Shown here in pieces: positions 7,813-16,426 of a stretch of 64,000 nt of DNA. The DNA lies in NCBI GenBank assembly GCA_910586665.1, contig CAJUIX010000008.1, positions 1-64,000 of the forward strand. The letters are read 5' to 3'. The notes beneath the pieces were generated by a model. The model ran no database searches. It saw nothing but the letters and a program-made list of their open reading frames with translations, and was not told the origin of the DNA. A program made the translations under genes and the position numbers. The stretch is from an uncultured Duncaniella sp. (GTDB lineage: Bacteria; Bacteroidota; Bacteroidia; Bacteroidales; Muribaculaceae). The stretch's first letter is position 1, and each line of letters begins with the position of its first letter.

Positions 7813-7870
7813 AATCTGTATATAATGTTGTGGGTGTGTAATAATGTTGTACTAACTCGTGGATTCATCC

Positions 7871-8497
7871 TCAGATCTTGATGCCGAGGAAGCTCATGAA
7901 GGCGATGCCCATGAGGGCTGTGAGGATGAAGGTGATGCCGACGCCGCGCAGGGGGCGGGGGATATTGGAGTAGGTGGCGAGGCGCTCGCGGATGGCAGCG
8001 ATGGCTGTGATGGCCAGGAGCCAGCCGAGACCCCAGCCGCCGCCGGCGCAGACAGCCGTCCAGACGCTCGGGAAGTCACGCTGCTGCATGAAGAGCGAGC
8101 CGCCGAGGATGGCACAGTTGACGGCGATGAGCGGGAGGAAGATGCCGAGCGACGAATAGAGCGCGGGGCTGTACTTCTCGACGGTCATCTCCACAAGCTG
8201 GGTCATCGACGCTATGACGGCGATAAACATGATGAGCGAGAGGAAGCTGAGATCCACCTCGGCATACTCCGGGCCGAGCCACGAGAGGGCTCCGGCGCTG
8301 AGGACGTAGGTCTGGAGCAGATAGTTGACCGGGAGAGTCACCACGAGCATGAAGGTGACGGCGACGCCGAGTCCGAAAGCCGTCTTTACGTTCTTCGACA
8401 CGGCGATGAAGGAGCACATGCCGAGGAAGTAGGCGAAAATCATGTTGTCGACAAAAATCGACCGTATGAATATATTTAAATTCTCCACGTTGGGCAA
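7871..8497 (-). CDS. nqrE: Na+-translocating NADH:quinone reductase subunit E
   Basis: NqrE is one of the two homologous membrane subunits that form the Na+ path and share an intramembrane 2Fe-2S centre with NqrD. The 208-residue product is almost entirely hydrophobic with six predicted helices. The two cluster cysteines known from the family are present, in MFAYFLGMCSFIAVS and in AVNCAILGGSLF. Length equals that of its paralogue NqrD in this window. The gene sits 36 bases after nqrD and 58 before nqrF on the minus strand, in the standard order A to F. Confidence 0.97.
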   Translation of the reverse strand: MPNVENLNIFIRSIFVDNMIFAYFLGMCSFIAVSKNVKTAFGLGVAVTFMLVVTLPVNYLLQTYVLSAGALSWLGPEYAEVDLSFLSLIMFIAVIASMTQLVEMTVEKYSPALYSSLGIFLPLIAVNCAILGGSLFMQQRDFPSVWTAVCAGGGWGLGWLLAITAIAAIRERLATYSNIPRPLRGVGITFILTALMGIAFMSFLGIKI

Positions 8498-8533
8498 AAT
8501 TTAGAAGGTGATGATTGAGTGTTTTACTTGTGC

Positions 8534-9160
8534 TTAGTCCTCCTGGAGGTCCTTGTTGACGCTGCGCTGCACCCAGATGATGCAGGCCACGAGGATGAGC
8601 GCCATCGGGGGGAGAATCATGAGGCCGTTGTTGACATAGCCGGCGTCATAGAAGCTCTGGGGGACTACCTGGTAGCCCAGAAGGGTGCCGCTTCCAAAGA
8701 GCTCGCGGAAGAATCCGACTATGATGAGGATAATCGCATAGCCGATGCCGTTGCCGACACCGTCGAGGAAGGAGGGCCAGGGCTTGTTGGCCATAGCGAA
8801 GGCCTCGAGGCGTCCCATGAGGATACAGTTGGTGATGATGAGTCCGATGAAGACCGAGAGCTGCTTGGAGGCGTCGTAGGCGTAGGCCTTGAGCACCTGG
8901 TCGACGATGACCACGAGTCCGGCCACCACGACGAGCTGGACGATGATGCGGATGTTGGTCGGGATGGTGTTGCGCAGCAGGGAGATGATGACATTGGCGA
9001 AGGCAAGCACCGCGATTACGGAGACACCCATGACAATGGCGGGCTCCAGCTTGGCAGTCACCGCGAGCACGGAGCAGATGCCGAGGATCTGCACCACGAC
9101 GGGATTGTTTTTCGACAGAGGGTTGAAGAGCACCTCTTTGTTAGTTATCTTGTCAGCCAT
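8534..9160 (-). CDS. nqrD: Na+-translocating NADH:quinone reductase subunit D
   Basis: NqrD is the membrane partner of NqrE. The 208-residue protein begins with a short cytoplasmic segment (MADKITNKEVLFNPLSKNNP) and continues with about six membrane helices. The cluster-ligand cysteines are at position 29 in ILGICSVLAVT and later in IITNCILMGRLEAF. The C-terminus WVQRSVNKD is cytoplasmic-looking and charged. It is separated by 29 bases from nqrC upstream and 36 from nqrE downstream, consistent with one polycistronic mRNA. Confidence 0.97.
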   Translation of the reverse strand: MADKITNKEVLFNPLSKNNPVVVQILGICSVLAVTAKLEPAIVMGVSVIAVLAFANVIISLLRNTIPTNIRIIVQLVVVAGLVVIVDQVLKAYAYDASKQLSVFIGLIITNCILMGRLEAFAMANKPWPSFLDGVGNGIGYAIILIIVGFFRELFGSGTLLGYQVVPQSFYDAGYVNNGLMILPPMALILVACIIWVQRSVNKDLQED

Positions 9161-9189
9161 GATTTATGGAATATAAAGATTTTACAATG

Positions 9190-9912
9190 TTAGTCGGCGG
9201 CAGCCGCGGGCTGCGCGAGGCTCTGGAGAAATTTCTTGTAGGGGGTGAGGCAGTTGTCGAGCATGGCGCCGACACCCTTGGAGGTGATGGTGCCGCCGGA
9301 GATGCCGTCGACGTAGTCCTCGCCGTTGAGGGGTTGCTGCCCGGCCTTGACTACGGCTATCGGGCGGAAGCGGCCGTCCTTGAACACCTGCTTGCCCTCA
9401 AACTGGCTGCTGAACGCGGGCTTCTCAATCTCCGCACCGAGTCCGGGGGTCTCGCCCTGGTGGGCGAAGTAGGCACCGTAGACGGTGGAGCCGTCGCTGT
9501 CAAAGGCGACATAGCCCCATATCGGGCCCCAGAGGCCGGCGCCGTAGACGGGGAGGATGTATTTCTCGGCACCGTCGGCTGTGGTGCAGACATAGACCGG
9601 GAGCTGGCGGCGGTCGGCTGCGAGCTTGCTCTGGGAGGCCACGTCGATGTCAAATGCCTTGACACCCTCGAGGGTCTCGCCGCGCTCGTTGACCACGAAG
9701 CTGCGGGTGATGTAGCGGTCAAACTCGGCGACGACGTTCCCCTTGTCGGGGGTTATGAGGGCCGCGGAAAGAATCTGCCCCATCTTGTCGGCGTTGATGT
9801 TCTCCTGCTGGCGTCCGCGGAGGGCGAGGGATGTTGCCGCGAGAGCCGTGCCGACGACGACGACGAGGACGATTATATATATTATGGTGTAAGTGTTGCT
9901 TTGCTTGTTCAT
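9190..9912 (-). CDS. nqrC: Na+-translocating NADH:quinone reductase subunit C
   Basis: NqrC carries a covalently bound FMN on the outer face of the membrane and passes electrons from the 2Fe-2S centre toward NqrB. The 240-residue product has one N-terminal membrane helix (TYTIIYIIVLVVVVGTALAA) and an FMN-binding domain. The flavin attachment motif is read as SGGTIT near residue 207, which satisfies the flavin transferase pattern (S/D-G-A/G-T-x-T) although Vibrio has SGAT. GLWGPIWGYVAFD is a conserved FMN_bind segment. No flavin transferase (apbE) gene is in this window. The gene sits between nqrB and nqrD. Confidence 0.96.
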   Translation of the reverse strand: MNKQSNTYTIIYIIVLVVVVGTALAATSLALRGRQQENINADKMGQILSAALITPDKGNVVAEFDRYITRSFVVNERGETLEGVKAFDIDVASQSKLAADRRQLPVYVCTTADGAEKYILPVYGAGLWGPIWGYVAFDSDGSTVYGAYFAHQGETPGLGAEIEKPAFSSQFEGKQVFKDGRFRPIAVVKAGQQPLNGEDYVDGISGGTITSKGVGAMLDNCLTPYKKFLQSLAQPAAAAD

Positions 9913-9956
9913 ATTTCTTCGCTTGAAAAATTACAAATATGAAGAGTCCGGGTGGG

Positions 9957-11162
9957 TCAGGCCGCGCGGCGCTGGCGGCGCATACGGCGGCTGACGTTGA
10001 GCTGCACGACGCAGTAGTCGATGAGCGGGGCAAGGGCATTGGCCAGGAGCACCGCGAGCATCGCGCCTTCGGGGTAGCCGTTGTTGTAGGTTCGGATTAG
10101 GATAGCCACGGCGCCGACGAGGAAACCGTAGACATACTTGCCGGCGTTGGTCCTCGCCGCGGTCACGGGGTCGGTGGCCATGAAAACAGCCGCGAAGGCG
10201 AAGCCGCCAAAGAGGAGCTGGTCGAAGGGGTCAAGGAAGGATGCCGGATAGGTCGGGGTTGCGAACACGTTGGCCACCCAGCCCATAAGCAGGCCGCCGG
10301 CCACGACGCTGAGCATGATGCGCCAGGAGGCAATGCCCGCAGCGAGCAGCAGAACGGCGCCTATGAGTATGGCGAGCGTCGAGGTCTCGCCGAAGGAGCC
10401 GGGGATGAGGCCGAGGAAGGCGTCCCATGTGGTGACGGGGTTACCCTTGAGGTTGAGCAGCTCGAGGTTGCCGCCGGTGAAGGAGGCAATCTGACCGAGT
10501 GGTGTCGCGCCGGAGAAAGCGTCGGGAAGGTCGTAGCCGAGTCCGCAGATGGAGTTGGTGGACACGAAGACCTTGTCACCGCTCATCTGGGCGGGATAGC
10601 CGAAGAAGAGGACGGCGCGGGTGACGAGGGCCACGTTGAAGACATTGTAGCCGGTGCCGCCGAACACCTCCTTTACGAAGATGACGGAGAAGGCAGTCGC
10701 TACGGCAATCATCCACAGCGGTGTCTCGATAGGACAGATAAGGGAGATAAGGATGCCGGTGACGAGGAAGCCTTCCTGGATTTCCTCGCGGCGCCACTGG
10801 GCGACGACGAACTCTATGCCGAGGCCGACGACGTAGGCCACGACGATGCGCGGGAGGACGGCCAGGAAGCCGTAGGCCATGAGCTGCCAGAAGGGGAAGT
10901 CAGTAGCCCCGGCGGCGAGCCAGTTCTGATAGCCGGTGTTATACATGCCGAACAGCAGGCAGGGCATGAGGGCGAGGACGACGATAATCATCACTCGCTT
11001 GGAGTCGATGCTGTCATGGACGTTGACGCCGGAGGTCGAGGTGGTATTGGGGGTGTAGAGAAAGGTCTCAAACCCGTCGAAGACACTGCGGAAGGCGTGG
11101 AGCTTGCCGTCAGGCTCGAAGTTGGGCTTGATCCGGTTAAGATAATTTCTTAGCGCTTTCAT
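9957..11162 (-). CDS. nqrB: Na+-translocating NADH:quinone reductase subunit B
   Basis: NqrB is the largest membrane subunit, carrying covalent FMN and riboflavin and the quinone site. The 401-residue product has the family pattern: a soluble N-terminus (KALRNYLNRIKPNFEPDGKL), then about ten membrane helices. The FMN attachment threonine is in FSGATPLGQIASF. GGFAFAAVFMATDPVTA matches the conserved C-terminal segment. It is 44 bases upstream of nqrC and 51 downstream of nqrA. The basic C-terminal tail (SRRMRRQRRAA) is expected to face the cytoplasm. Confidence 0.97.
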   Translation of the reverse strand: MKALRNYLNRIKPNFEPDGKLHAFRSVFDGFETFLYTPNTTSTSGVNVHDSIDSKRVMIIVVLALMPCLLFGMYNTGYQNWLAAGATDFPFWQLMAYGFLAVLPRIVVAYVVGLGIEFVVAQWRREEIQEGFLVTGILISLICPIETPLWMIAVATAFSVIFVKEVFGGTGYNVFNVALVTRAVLFFGYPAQMSGDKVFVSTNSICGLGYDLPDAFSGATPLGQIASFTGGNLELLNLKGNPVTTWDAFLGLIPGSFGETSTLAILIGAVLLLAAGIASWRIMLSVVAGGLLMGWVANVFATPTYPASFLDPFDQLLFGGFAFAAVFMATDPVTAARTNAGKYVYGFLVGAVAILIRTYNNGYPEGAMLAVLLANALAPLIDYCVVQLNVSRRMRRQRRAA

Positions 11163-11213
11163 TTTTGTGATGTTGATTCAAAAAAGAAGTGACAATTGGA
11201 GCCGTGGCGGAGG

Positions 11214-12560
11214 TCAGACCTCGCTGCGGAGATAGTCGAGTCCCTGGCGGACGATTTTTTGCAGTTCGAGCTTCGAGGGGTCGACATATTCGGCAAGGGC
11301 GAAGTCCTCGGGAGCCACCTCGTAGATTCCGAGGGCCTCCATGCGGTCGATGTCCTTGGCGAGGATTGCCTTTATGAGATATTCGGGGAGGATGTCCATC
11401 GGGAACACCTTGTCATACTCGCCCGACATGATCATGGCGCGGCGTCCGCCGTTGATGCGGGCGTCGGGGGCGAACTTGCGACGGAGGAAGTGGCCGAGAA
11501 ATGATGGGCTCGCACTCATCTTCGAGGGGCTGAGGGAGGCCCAGCCCATGAACTCGTCGGCATCATCGCCCTCGGGAATCACTGTCACCTGGCGGTAGGG
11601 GTAGCGGAGGAAGCCCTCGGCGCTCTCGCGGGTGCCGGTAAGGACATTGCCGGAGATGATGCGGTGGTGGCGACCGTCGGTCTTAACGTTGCCCTTCAGC
11701 AGCAGCTCGAGCGGCGCGCCGACAATCGTATCGACCAGGCGCGGCTCTACGACCTCGCTGCCGGTAACGGCGACGACAGTGTTCCAGTCGGGGCGCCCCG
11801 TGAGGGCGAGACGGCCTATGCGGAGGAGGACTGTGACGTCGAGGGTCCAGACGGACTCACCCTTGTTGACGGGGGCGATGTTGGCAATCTGCACTCCGGC
11901 GTTGCCCGCGGGGTGGAGACGGGGAAATTCCACAATCTCGGCTCCCTCGATGTCGGGAAACGAGCCTCCCTTTTCGACACCTATATATATAGTGCCGTCG
12001 GTGAGCTTGCGGAGCGCGTCGACTCCCGCCTTCAGCTCTGCCCCGCAGCCTTCGACGAGCTTCTCGAGCGATGGAGCGAGGGGGGCAGTGTCCATAGCCG
12101 TCACCATGATTGCCCGGGGACGGTCGGAGGGGGAGGGAATGATGTCGTAGGGGCGGCGGCGCATGAGAATCCAGAGGCCGGAGGCCATGAGCGCCTCGGC
12201 GACGGTCTCGGCCGGAGCGCCGGCGAAGGGGGCCACGGTGACAGCCTCGGCCACGCGGGCCGGGTCGACGTCGACAATGACGCGCTCAATCTTGCGGCGC
12301 GCACCGCGGACTATGGCGCGGACCGTGCCGGCCACGGGGGAGACTAACTTGATTCGGGAATCGGTCTTGTCGCGGAGCAGGGGGCTTCCTGCCGCGACGG
12401 CATCACCCTCCGCGACGTCGGGTTTCGGAAGGAATCCGGGGAAATCATCCGGGATCAGAGCCACGCAGGAGGGAAGAGGGGCGGCGGTCCTGACGTCGGA
12501 ATCTATGCCACCCTCGAGATTAAGATTTAAGCCTTTTTTAAGGCTGACAGTCCTTCTCAT
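11214..12560 (-). CDS. nqrA: Na+-translocating NADH:quinone reductase subunit A
   Basis: NqrA is the soluble cytoplasmic subunit linked to quinone binding and docks under NqrB. The 448-residue product, close to the 446 of Vibrio, begins with SLKKGLNLNLEGG, a signature of the family, and contains the RnfC/NqrA-like barrel segment (DVAEGDAVAAGSPLLRDKTD, then VSPVAGTVRAI). The C-terminal GLDYLRSEV-type ending is usual. It is the first gene of the operon; a possible -7 box TATCTTTG lies on the minus strand at 12605-12612, about 45 bases upstream. exbB is transcribed in the opposite direction from the same intergenic region. Confidence 0.97.
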   Translation of the reverse strand: MRRTVSLKKGLNLNLEGGIDSDVRTAAPLPSCVALIPDDFPGFLPKPDVAEGDAVAAGSPLLRDKTDSRIKLVSPVAGTVRAIVRGARRKIERVIVDVDPARVAEAVTVAPFAGAPAETVAEALMASGLWILMRRRPYDIIPSPSDRPRAIMVTAMDTAPLAPSLEKLVEGCGAELKAGVDALRKLTDGTIYIGVEKGGSFPDIEGAEIVEFPRLHPAGNAGVQIANIAPVNKGESVWTLDVTVLLRIGRLALTGRPDWNTVVAVTGSEVVEPRLVDTIVGAPLELLLKGNVKTDGRHHRIISGNVLTGTRESAEGFLRYPYRQVTVIPEGDDADEFMGWASLSPSKMSASPSFLGHFLRRKFAPDARINGGRRAMIMSGEYDKVFPMDILPEYLIKAILAKDIDRMEALGIYEVAPEDFALAEYVDPSKLELQKIVRQGLDYLRSEV

Positions 12561-12934
12561 CCTTAGAGATATGTATTAGTACCTGATTAAAAAATTGGAA
12601 AGCACAAAGATAATAAATATATTTGAAATTATATTAATATGTTTTAAGTGAATTAAAAGCAAAAACAAAAAAGAGGGGCGAGGCAGAATGTTATAAATTG
12701 TATTTTACTAATTTTAGCCACAAAAAAAGCATCAAAAGGCTTGCAAACCCCGAATTTTCCTTATAATTTTGCATTATCGTTTAAATATACGCTCCAAAGG
12801 AGCCGGTGGGAATCGTCGATACCATGTTAACGGATACCATTGAAGCTAAGAACAGAAGCGAAAAACAATCAGAATCATCAAAACTAATAACACTAATAAA
12901 CCAATAAACTTAAAATCTTTAGTAATTACAAATT
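12561..12934. promoter_or_regulatory. Divergent control region between nqrA and exbB
   Basis: This 374-base stretch has no gene. It is AT-rich up to about 12780. On the minus strand a -7-like box (TATCTTTG, 12605-12612) could serve nqrA. On the plus strand TTG at 12741-12743 and TAATTTTG at 12764-12771 are 20 bases apart and form a good promoter for exbB. The resulting exbB leader of about 155 bases contains a GCTCC/GGAGC hairpin (12791-12803) and two GATACCAT repeats. Confidence 0.6.
12741..12771 (+). promoter_or_regulatory. Promoter of the exbB-exbD-exbD-tonB cluster
   Basis: TTG (12741-12743) and TAATTTTG (12764-12771) are spaced by 20 bases, matching the Bacteroidetes primary sigma factor pattern. 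The predicted start near 12778 leaves a leader of about 155 bases before the exbB ATG. Confidence 0.65.
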
Positions 12935-13765
12935 ATGGAAGCTCAAAAGCCTAATCCCACCCAGCCCGCAAAGGCTAACGCTAAGAACAATTCCGGAAGC
13001 AATGTAGCCGGCATCAAGAACGCCTTCCTGGTGATTCTCGCCTGCTTCGTAGTCGCAATCGTTCTCTTCATCTTCTGGTTCGGTCACGAATCTCACTTCG
13101 AAGAGGGTCATCCCATCGACCTTTGGGGTACTATCTACAAGGGCGGATTTATCGTGCCTATCCTCCAGACACTCTTCCTCACCGTTATCGTTCTCTCTGT
13201 TGAACGTTGGATCGCTCTCTCATCCGCAAAGGGCAAAGGTTCAATCCAGAAGTTCGTTGCCGGCGTCAAGAAGTGCCTCGCCGCAGGTAACATCCAGGGT
13301 GCAAAAGACCTCTGCAAGAACCAGAAGGGTTCAGTTGCCGCCGTTGTCGCTGCAGCTCTCGTAAGCTACGAAGAAATGGACAAGAACACCGTCCTCACCA
13401 AGGAGCAGAAGGTTGCCAACCTCCAGAAGACAGTAGAAGAGGCCACCGCTCTTGAAATGCCGGCCCTCCAGCAGAACCTCCCGATTGTCGCCACCCTCAC
13501 CACTCTCGGTACACTCGTCGGTCTTCTCGGTACTGTAATGGGTATGATCAAGTCATTCCAGGCACTCGCCGCTTCAGGTGCACCTGACTCGACCGAGCTC
13601 TCTACCGGTATCTCCGAGGCACTTATCAACACCGCCTTCGGTATCGCCACCGGTGCCTTCGCTGTAATTTCTTACAACTTCTACACCAACAAGATCGACA
13701 ATCTCACCTACGCAATCGACGAGATCGGTTATTCTATCGTGCAGACATTCACTGCTACCCACTAA
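12935..13765 (+). CDS. exbB: ExbB/TolQ-family proton channel subunit
   Basis: ExbB forms the pentameric inner-membrane proton channel that, with ExbD, energises TonB. The 276-residue protein has a hydrophilic N-terminus, helices at about 27-50 and 68-95 (GFIVPILQTLFLTVIVLSVE), a cytoplasmic domain, and two long helices containing ATLTTLGTLVGLLGTVMGMI and NTAFGIATGAFAVISYNF, the MotA/TolQ/ExbB signature. Codon use is strongly skewed to a preferred set, as in highly expressed genes. Two exbD genes and tonB follow on the same strand, so this is a complete TonB motor for TonB-dependent outer-membrane transporters such as Sus-type glycan importers. Confidence 0.95.
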   Translation: MEAQKPNPTQPAKANAKNNSGSNVAGIKNAFLVILACFVVAIVLFIFWFGHESHFEEGHPIDLWGTIYKGGFIVPILQTLFLTVIVLSVERWIALSSAKGKGSIQKFVAGVKKCLAAGNIQGAKDLCKNQKGSVAAVVAAALVSYEEMDKNTVLTKEQKVANLQKTVEEATALEMPALQQNLPIVATLTTLGTLVGLLGTVMGMIKSFQALAASGAPDSTELSTGISEALINTAFGIATGAFAVISYNFYTNKIDNLTYAIDEIGYSIVQTFTATH

Positions 13766-13845
13766 TCCCTGTTACAGATTATATCTCCAACCAAGGTTTA
13801 ACCAACACAACAAATAAAAACCTCTAAAACCAAGATAATCGTAAT

Positions 13846-14562
13846 ATGGGAAAAGTAAAAATGAAGAGAAAAAGCACCCTCATCGACATGACCGCGATGA
13901 GTGACGTGACTGTGCTCTTGCTTACTTTCTTCATGTTGACATCCACCTTCCTTCAGAAGGAGCCGGTCACCGTGCTGACCCCCTCCTCTGTATCGGAGCA
14001 GAAAGTGCCGACCGCCAACCTCGCGTCGGTCCTCGTAAGCCCCGAGGGGAAAATCTTCATCTCCATCGCAGGTGACGCAGACGCGGAAACCAAGGACACA
14101 TGGGGATCAGAGGCTCTCCGCAAGACGATTCTCGATGAAGCAGTAACGCTCTACAACAGGCAGCACCCCTCCAACCCGGTGCAGCTGACTGTGGCACAGC
14201 GCGAAGCGTTCTCAAAAATCAATATGTTCGGTGTTCCATTCCAGGTACTCCCCCAGTTCCTCTCAATGTCGCAGACCGACCAGGACAAGTTTATCACTGA
14301 CATGACCCAGAAGGGCGTCGGGATACCTATCAACGACAACAAGGACATGGACCACCTCAATGAGTTCCAGATCTGGATGCGCGCCATCTACAACTCGGGC
14401 AACGACAACCTTCAGAAAGCCATGAAGAAGGGCGAAGGTATCGCCGTGAAGGCCGACAAGGACACCCCCTACACCACCGTGCACGATGTCCTCGACAACC
14501 TTCAGACCCTGAAGATGAACCGCTTCAGCATCATGACCGCTTTAAAAACTGAGCAAGACTAA
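13846..14562 (+). CDS. exbD: ExbD/TolR-family protein, first copy
   Basis: This 238-residue protein has a short basic N-terminus (MGKVKMKRKSTLIDMTAM), one membrane helix with the essential aspartate in SDVTVLLLTFFML, and a periplasmic domain longer than that of classic ExbD (about 140 residues). The Asp in the helix carries protons through the ExbB channel. The extra periplasmic sequence is common in Bacteroidetes, where two different ExbD proteins work with one ExbB. It lies 80 bases after exbB and 5 before the second copy, so the two exbD genes are surely co-transcribed. The periplasmic part does not resemble that of the second copy closely. Confidence 0.93.
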   Translation: MGKVKMKRKSTLIDMTAMSDVTVLLLTFFMLTSTFLQKEPVTVLTPSSVSEQKVPTANLASVLVSPEGKIFISIAGDADAETKDTWGSEALRKTILDEAVTLYNRQHPSNPVQLTVAQREAFSKINMFGVPFQVLPQFLSMSQTDQDKFITDMTQKGVGIPINDNKDMDHLNEFQIWMRAIYNSGNDNLQKAMKKGEGIAVKADKDTPYTTVHDVLDNLQTLKMNRFSIMTALKTEQD

Positions 14563-14567
14563 TCATT

Positions 14568-15314
14568 ATGGCACAAATAGAACAATCAGACGGCGGCAAA
14601 AAGAAAAAAGGCGCCCAGAAAAAAATGTCTATCCATGTGGACTTCACTCCTATGGTGGATATGAACATGCTTCTGATTACATTCTTCATGCTTTGTACCA
14701 CAATGATCAAGTCACAGACACTCACCATCTCACTCCCCTCGAATGAGAAGGTCGAGCAGAATCAGATGAACAAAGCAAAGGAATCAGAGGCTATCACCCT
14801 CATCCTCGCGACTGACCGCAATGCCAACGGCGATGTCAAGAATGACGAGAACGGCCGTCCGATGAACACGGTATACTACTACGAAGGTATGCCCGACTTC
14901 ACCGACGAGAACGGCGACGGCATGCTTGACAACAACAAACTGCAGGCCGAGCACTTCGTCGGCAACGACGGCAAGCTCCAGCAGGGCATCCGCAAAATCC
15001 TCCATGACCGCAACAAACTCGTGCTTGAGAAAATCGAGGTCGAGAAGACAAAGTGGCGTAACAAAGAGTTCTCGTCCATCTCTGCCATCAACGACTCAAT
15101 CTACCAGGCCCGCGCGCGTGAAATCCGTAACGACTCCACGCTCACCCGTCCCGTTGTGATCATCAAGGCCACTCCCGAAGCTTCATGGGAAAGCTTGATC
15201 AGCGCTCTTGACGAGATGCAGATCAATCAGATATCTCGCTATCAGATTGACAACATCAACAAGAATGACTCCGTGCTCATCCTTGACTACCTCAAGAAAA
15301 ACCCCAAGAACTAA
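14568..15314 (+). CDS. exbD: ExbD/TolR-family protein, second copy
   Basis: The 248-residue protein starts with a lysine-rich cytoplasmic tail (GGKKKKGAQKKMSIHVDF), then a helix with the conserved aspartate in TPMVDMNMLLITFFML, and a long periplasmic domain. That domain contains the ExbD-like ending SWESLISALDEMQINQISRY. An insert rich in Asp and Asn (TDRNANGDVKNDENG and FTDENGDGMLDNNK) resembles calcium-loop sequence, but this is only a resemblance. It begins 5 bases after the first exbD and precedes tonB by 47 bases. The two copies probably assemble as a hetero-oligomer in the ExbB pore. Confidence 0.93.
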   Translation: MAQIEQSDGGKKKKGAQKKMSIHVDFTPMVDMNMLLITFFMLCTTMIKSQTLTISLPSNEKVEQNQMNKAKESEAITLILATDRNANGDVKNDENGRPMNTVYYYEGMPDFTDENGDGMLDNNKLQAEHFVGNDGKLQQGIRKILHDRNKLVLEKIEVEKTKWRNKEFSSISAINDSIYQARAREIRNDSTLTRPVVIIKATPEASWESLISALDEMQINQISRYQIDNINKNDSVLILDYLKKNPKN

Positions 15315-15361
15315 TCTGTTGATGAATGATATATAATAACCTGAAAAATCTCTATTGAAAT

Positions 15362-16216
15362 ATGGCAAAAGACGTAGATCTTTCATCATCAGAATGGATT
15401 GACCTTGTATTCGAAGGTAAAAATAAGGACTTCGGAGCCTACGCGCTCCGCAAGGCCTCCGCAAAGCGCCACAACCGCGCAATGCTCGTGATCCTCATCG
15501 TCCTTCTCATCGTCGCAGTCCTCGGCCTCCTCGCCAACACTGTGCTTCAGAAAGCCGAACAGCGTCCTGAAGACCAGATCGAACAGGCTATGGTCGACTA
15601 CACCGACAATGCCGAGGAGGAAGAGCCCGAGGAGCCGGAGCAGCAGCGCGTAGAGGAGCAGCAGCCCGAGGCACTCCCCGAGGAAATCCTCAACACTGTG
15701 AAGGCAACCGAGCTTCAGATCACCCGTGACGAAGAAGTGGTTGAAGAAATCAAGTCGCAGGACGAACTCAAGGATACCGACACTGCCGTGGGTACAACTG
15801 ACTTTGACAAGGGTACCGACGACCTCAACGTAGTTCGCGAGCACAAAGAAGAAGTAATTGTCGAAGAAAAGAAACCTGAGCCGGTCGATGACAACCAGGT
15901 GTTCACCGTGGTTGAGCAGAAACCGCAGTTCCCCGGTGGTGAGGCAGCCCTCCTCAAATGGGTGAGCGACCACATCCGCTACCCGGCTATGGCACAGGAG
16001 AACAACATCCAGGGCCGCGTGACCGTACAGTTCGTCGTCACCAAGACTGGCAAGGTCGGTGAGGTGAAGGTCATCCGCTCAAAGGATCCCGACCTCGACA
16101 AAGAAGCCGTCCGCGTGGTCAAGGCACTCCCCGACTTCGTGCCCGGCAAGATGAACGGACATGCGGTGAACGTATGGTACACCCTCCCCGTGACATTCAA
16201 ACTCCAGGGAATCTAA
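15362..16216 (+). CDS. tonB: TonB energy transducer
   Basis: TonB transmits the proton motive force from ExbB/ExbD to outer-membrane TonB-dependent transporters. The 284-residue protein has a Bacteroidetes-type N-terminus (SSSEWIDLVFEGKNKDFGAY), one membrane helix near 40-62, and a Glu/Pro-rich spacer (EEEEPEEPEQQRVEEQQPEA). The C-terminal TonB domain contains QFPGGEAALLKWVSDHIRYP, GRVTVQFVVTKTGKVGEVKV and VWYTLPVTFKLQ. It is the last gene of the cluster and is followed by an intrinsic terminator at 16249-16292. Confidence 0.95.
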   Translation: MAKDVDLSSSEWIDLVFEGKNKDFGAYALRKASAKRHNRAMLVILIVLLIVAVLGLLANTVLQKAEQRPEDQIEQAMVDYTDNAEEEEPEEPEQQRVEEQQPEALPEEILNTVKATELQITRDEEVVEEIKSQDELKDTDTAVGTTDFDKGTDDLNVVREHKEEVIVEEKKPEPVDDNQVFTVVEQKPQFPGGEAALLKWVSDHIRYPAMAQENNIQGRVTVQFVVTKTGKVGEVKVIRSKDPDLDKEAVRVVKALPDFVPGKMNGHAVNVWYTLPVTFKLQGI

Positions 16217-16248
16217 TTTATAGTTAAGAATTTATATTCCCCCTAAGC

Positions 16249-16292
16249 CCGGCCGGCGTCTCCGCAAGGAAACGCCGGCCGGATTGTTTTTT
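16249..16292 (+). terminator. Intrinsic terminator after tonB
   Basis: An 11-base GC-rich stem (CCGGCCGGCGT with its complement) closes a 12-base loop and is followed by ATTGTTTTTT, the classic form of a rho-independent terminator. Confidence 0.9.
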
Positions 16293-16324
16293 AACATCTC
16301 CGCAGACATGACATATCAACCAAT

Positions 16325-16340
16325 TGGCATGATTTTTGTT
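16325..16340 (+). promoter_or_regulatory. Sigma-54-like element upstream of clpB
   Basis: TGGCATGATTTTTGTT matches the sigma-54 consensus TGGCAYRNNNNTTGCW at all constrained positions except the C of the -12 GC. It stands about 100 bases before the clpB start. A 7-bp GC hairpin follows at 16356-16375 in the presumed leader. No Bacteroidetes -7 box was found in this gap. This is a motif match by eye only. Confidence 0.35.
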
Positions 16341-16426
16341 AGATAGATATACGGTCCTCCCCTCCGAGGGGGAGGGAGAAGACAGAAAAATATCCAGAAC
16401 ATAAACTCACAACTTCAACATAGATC

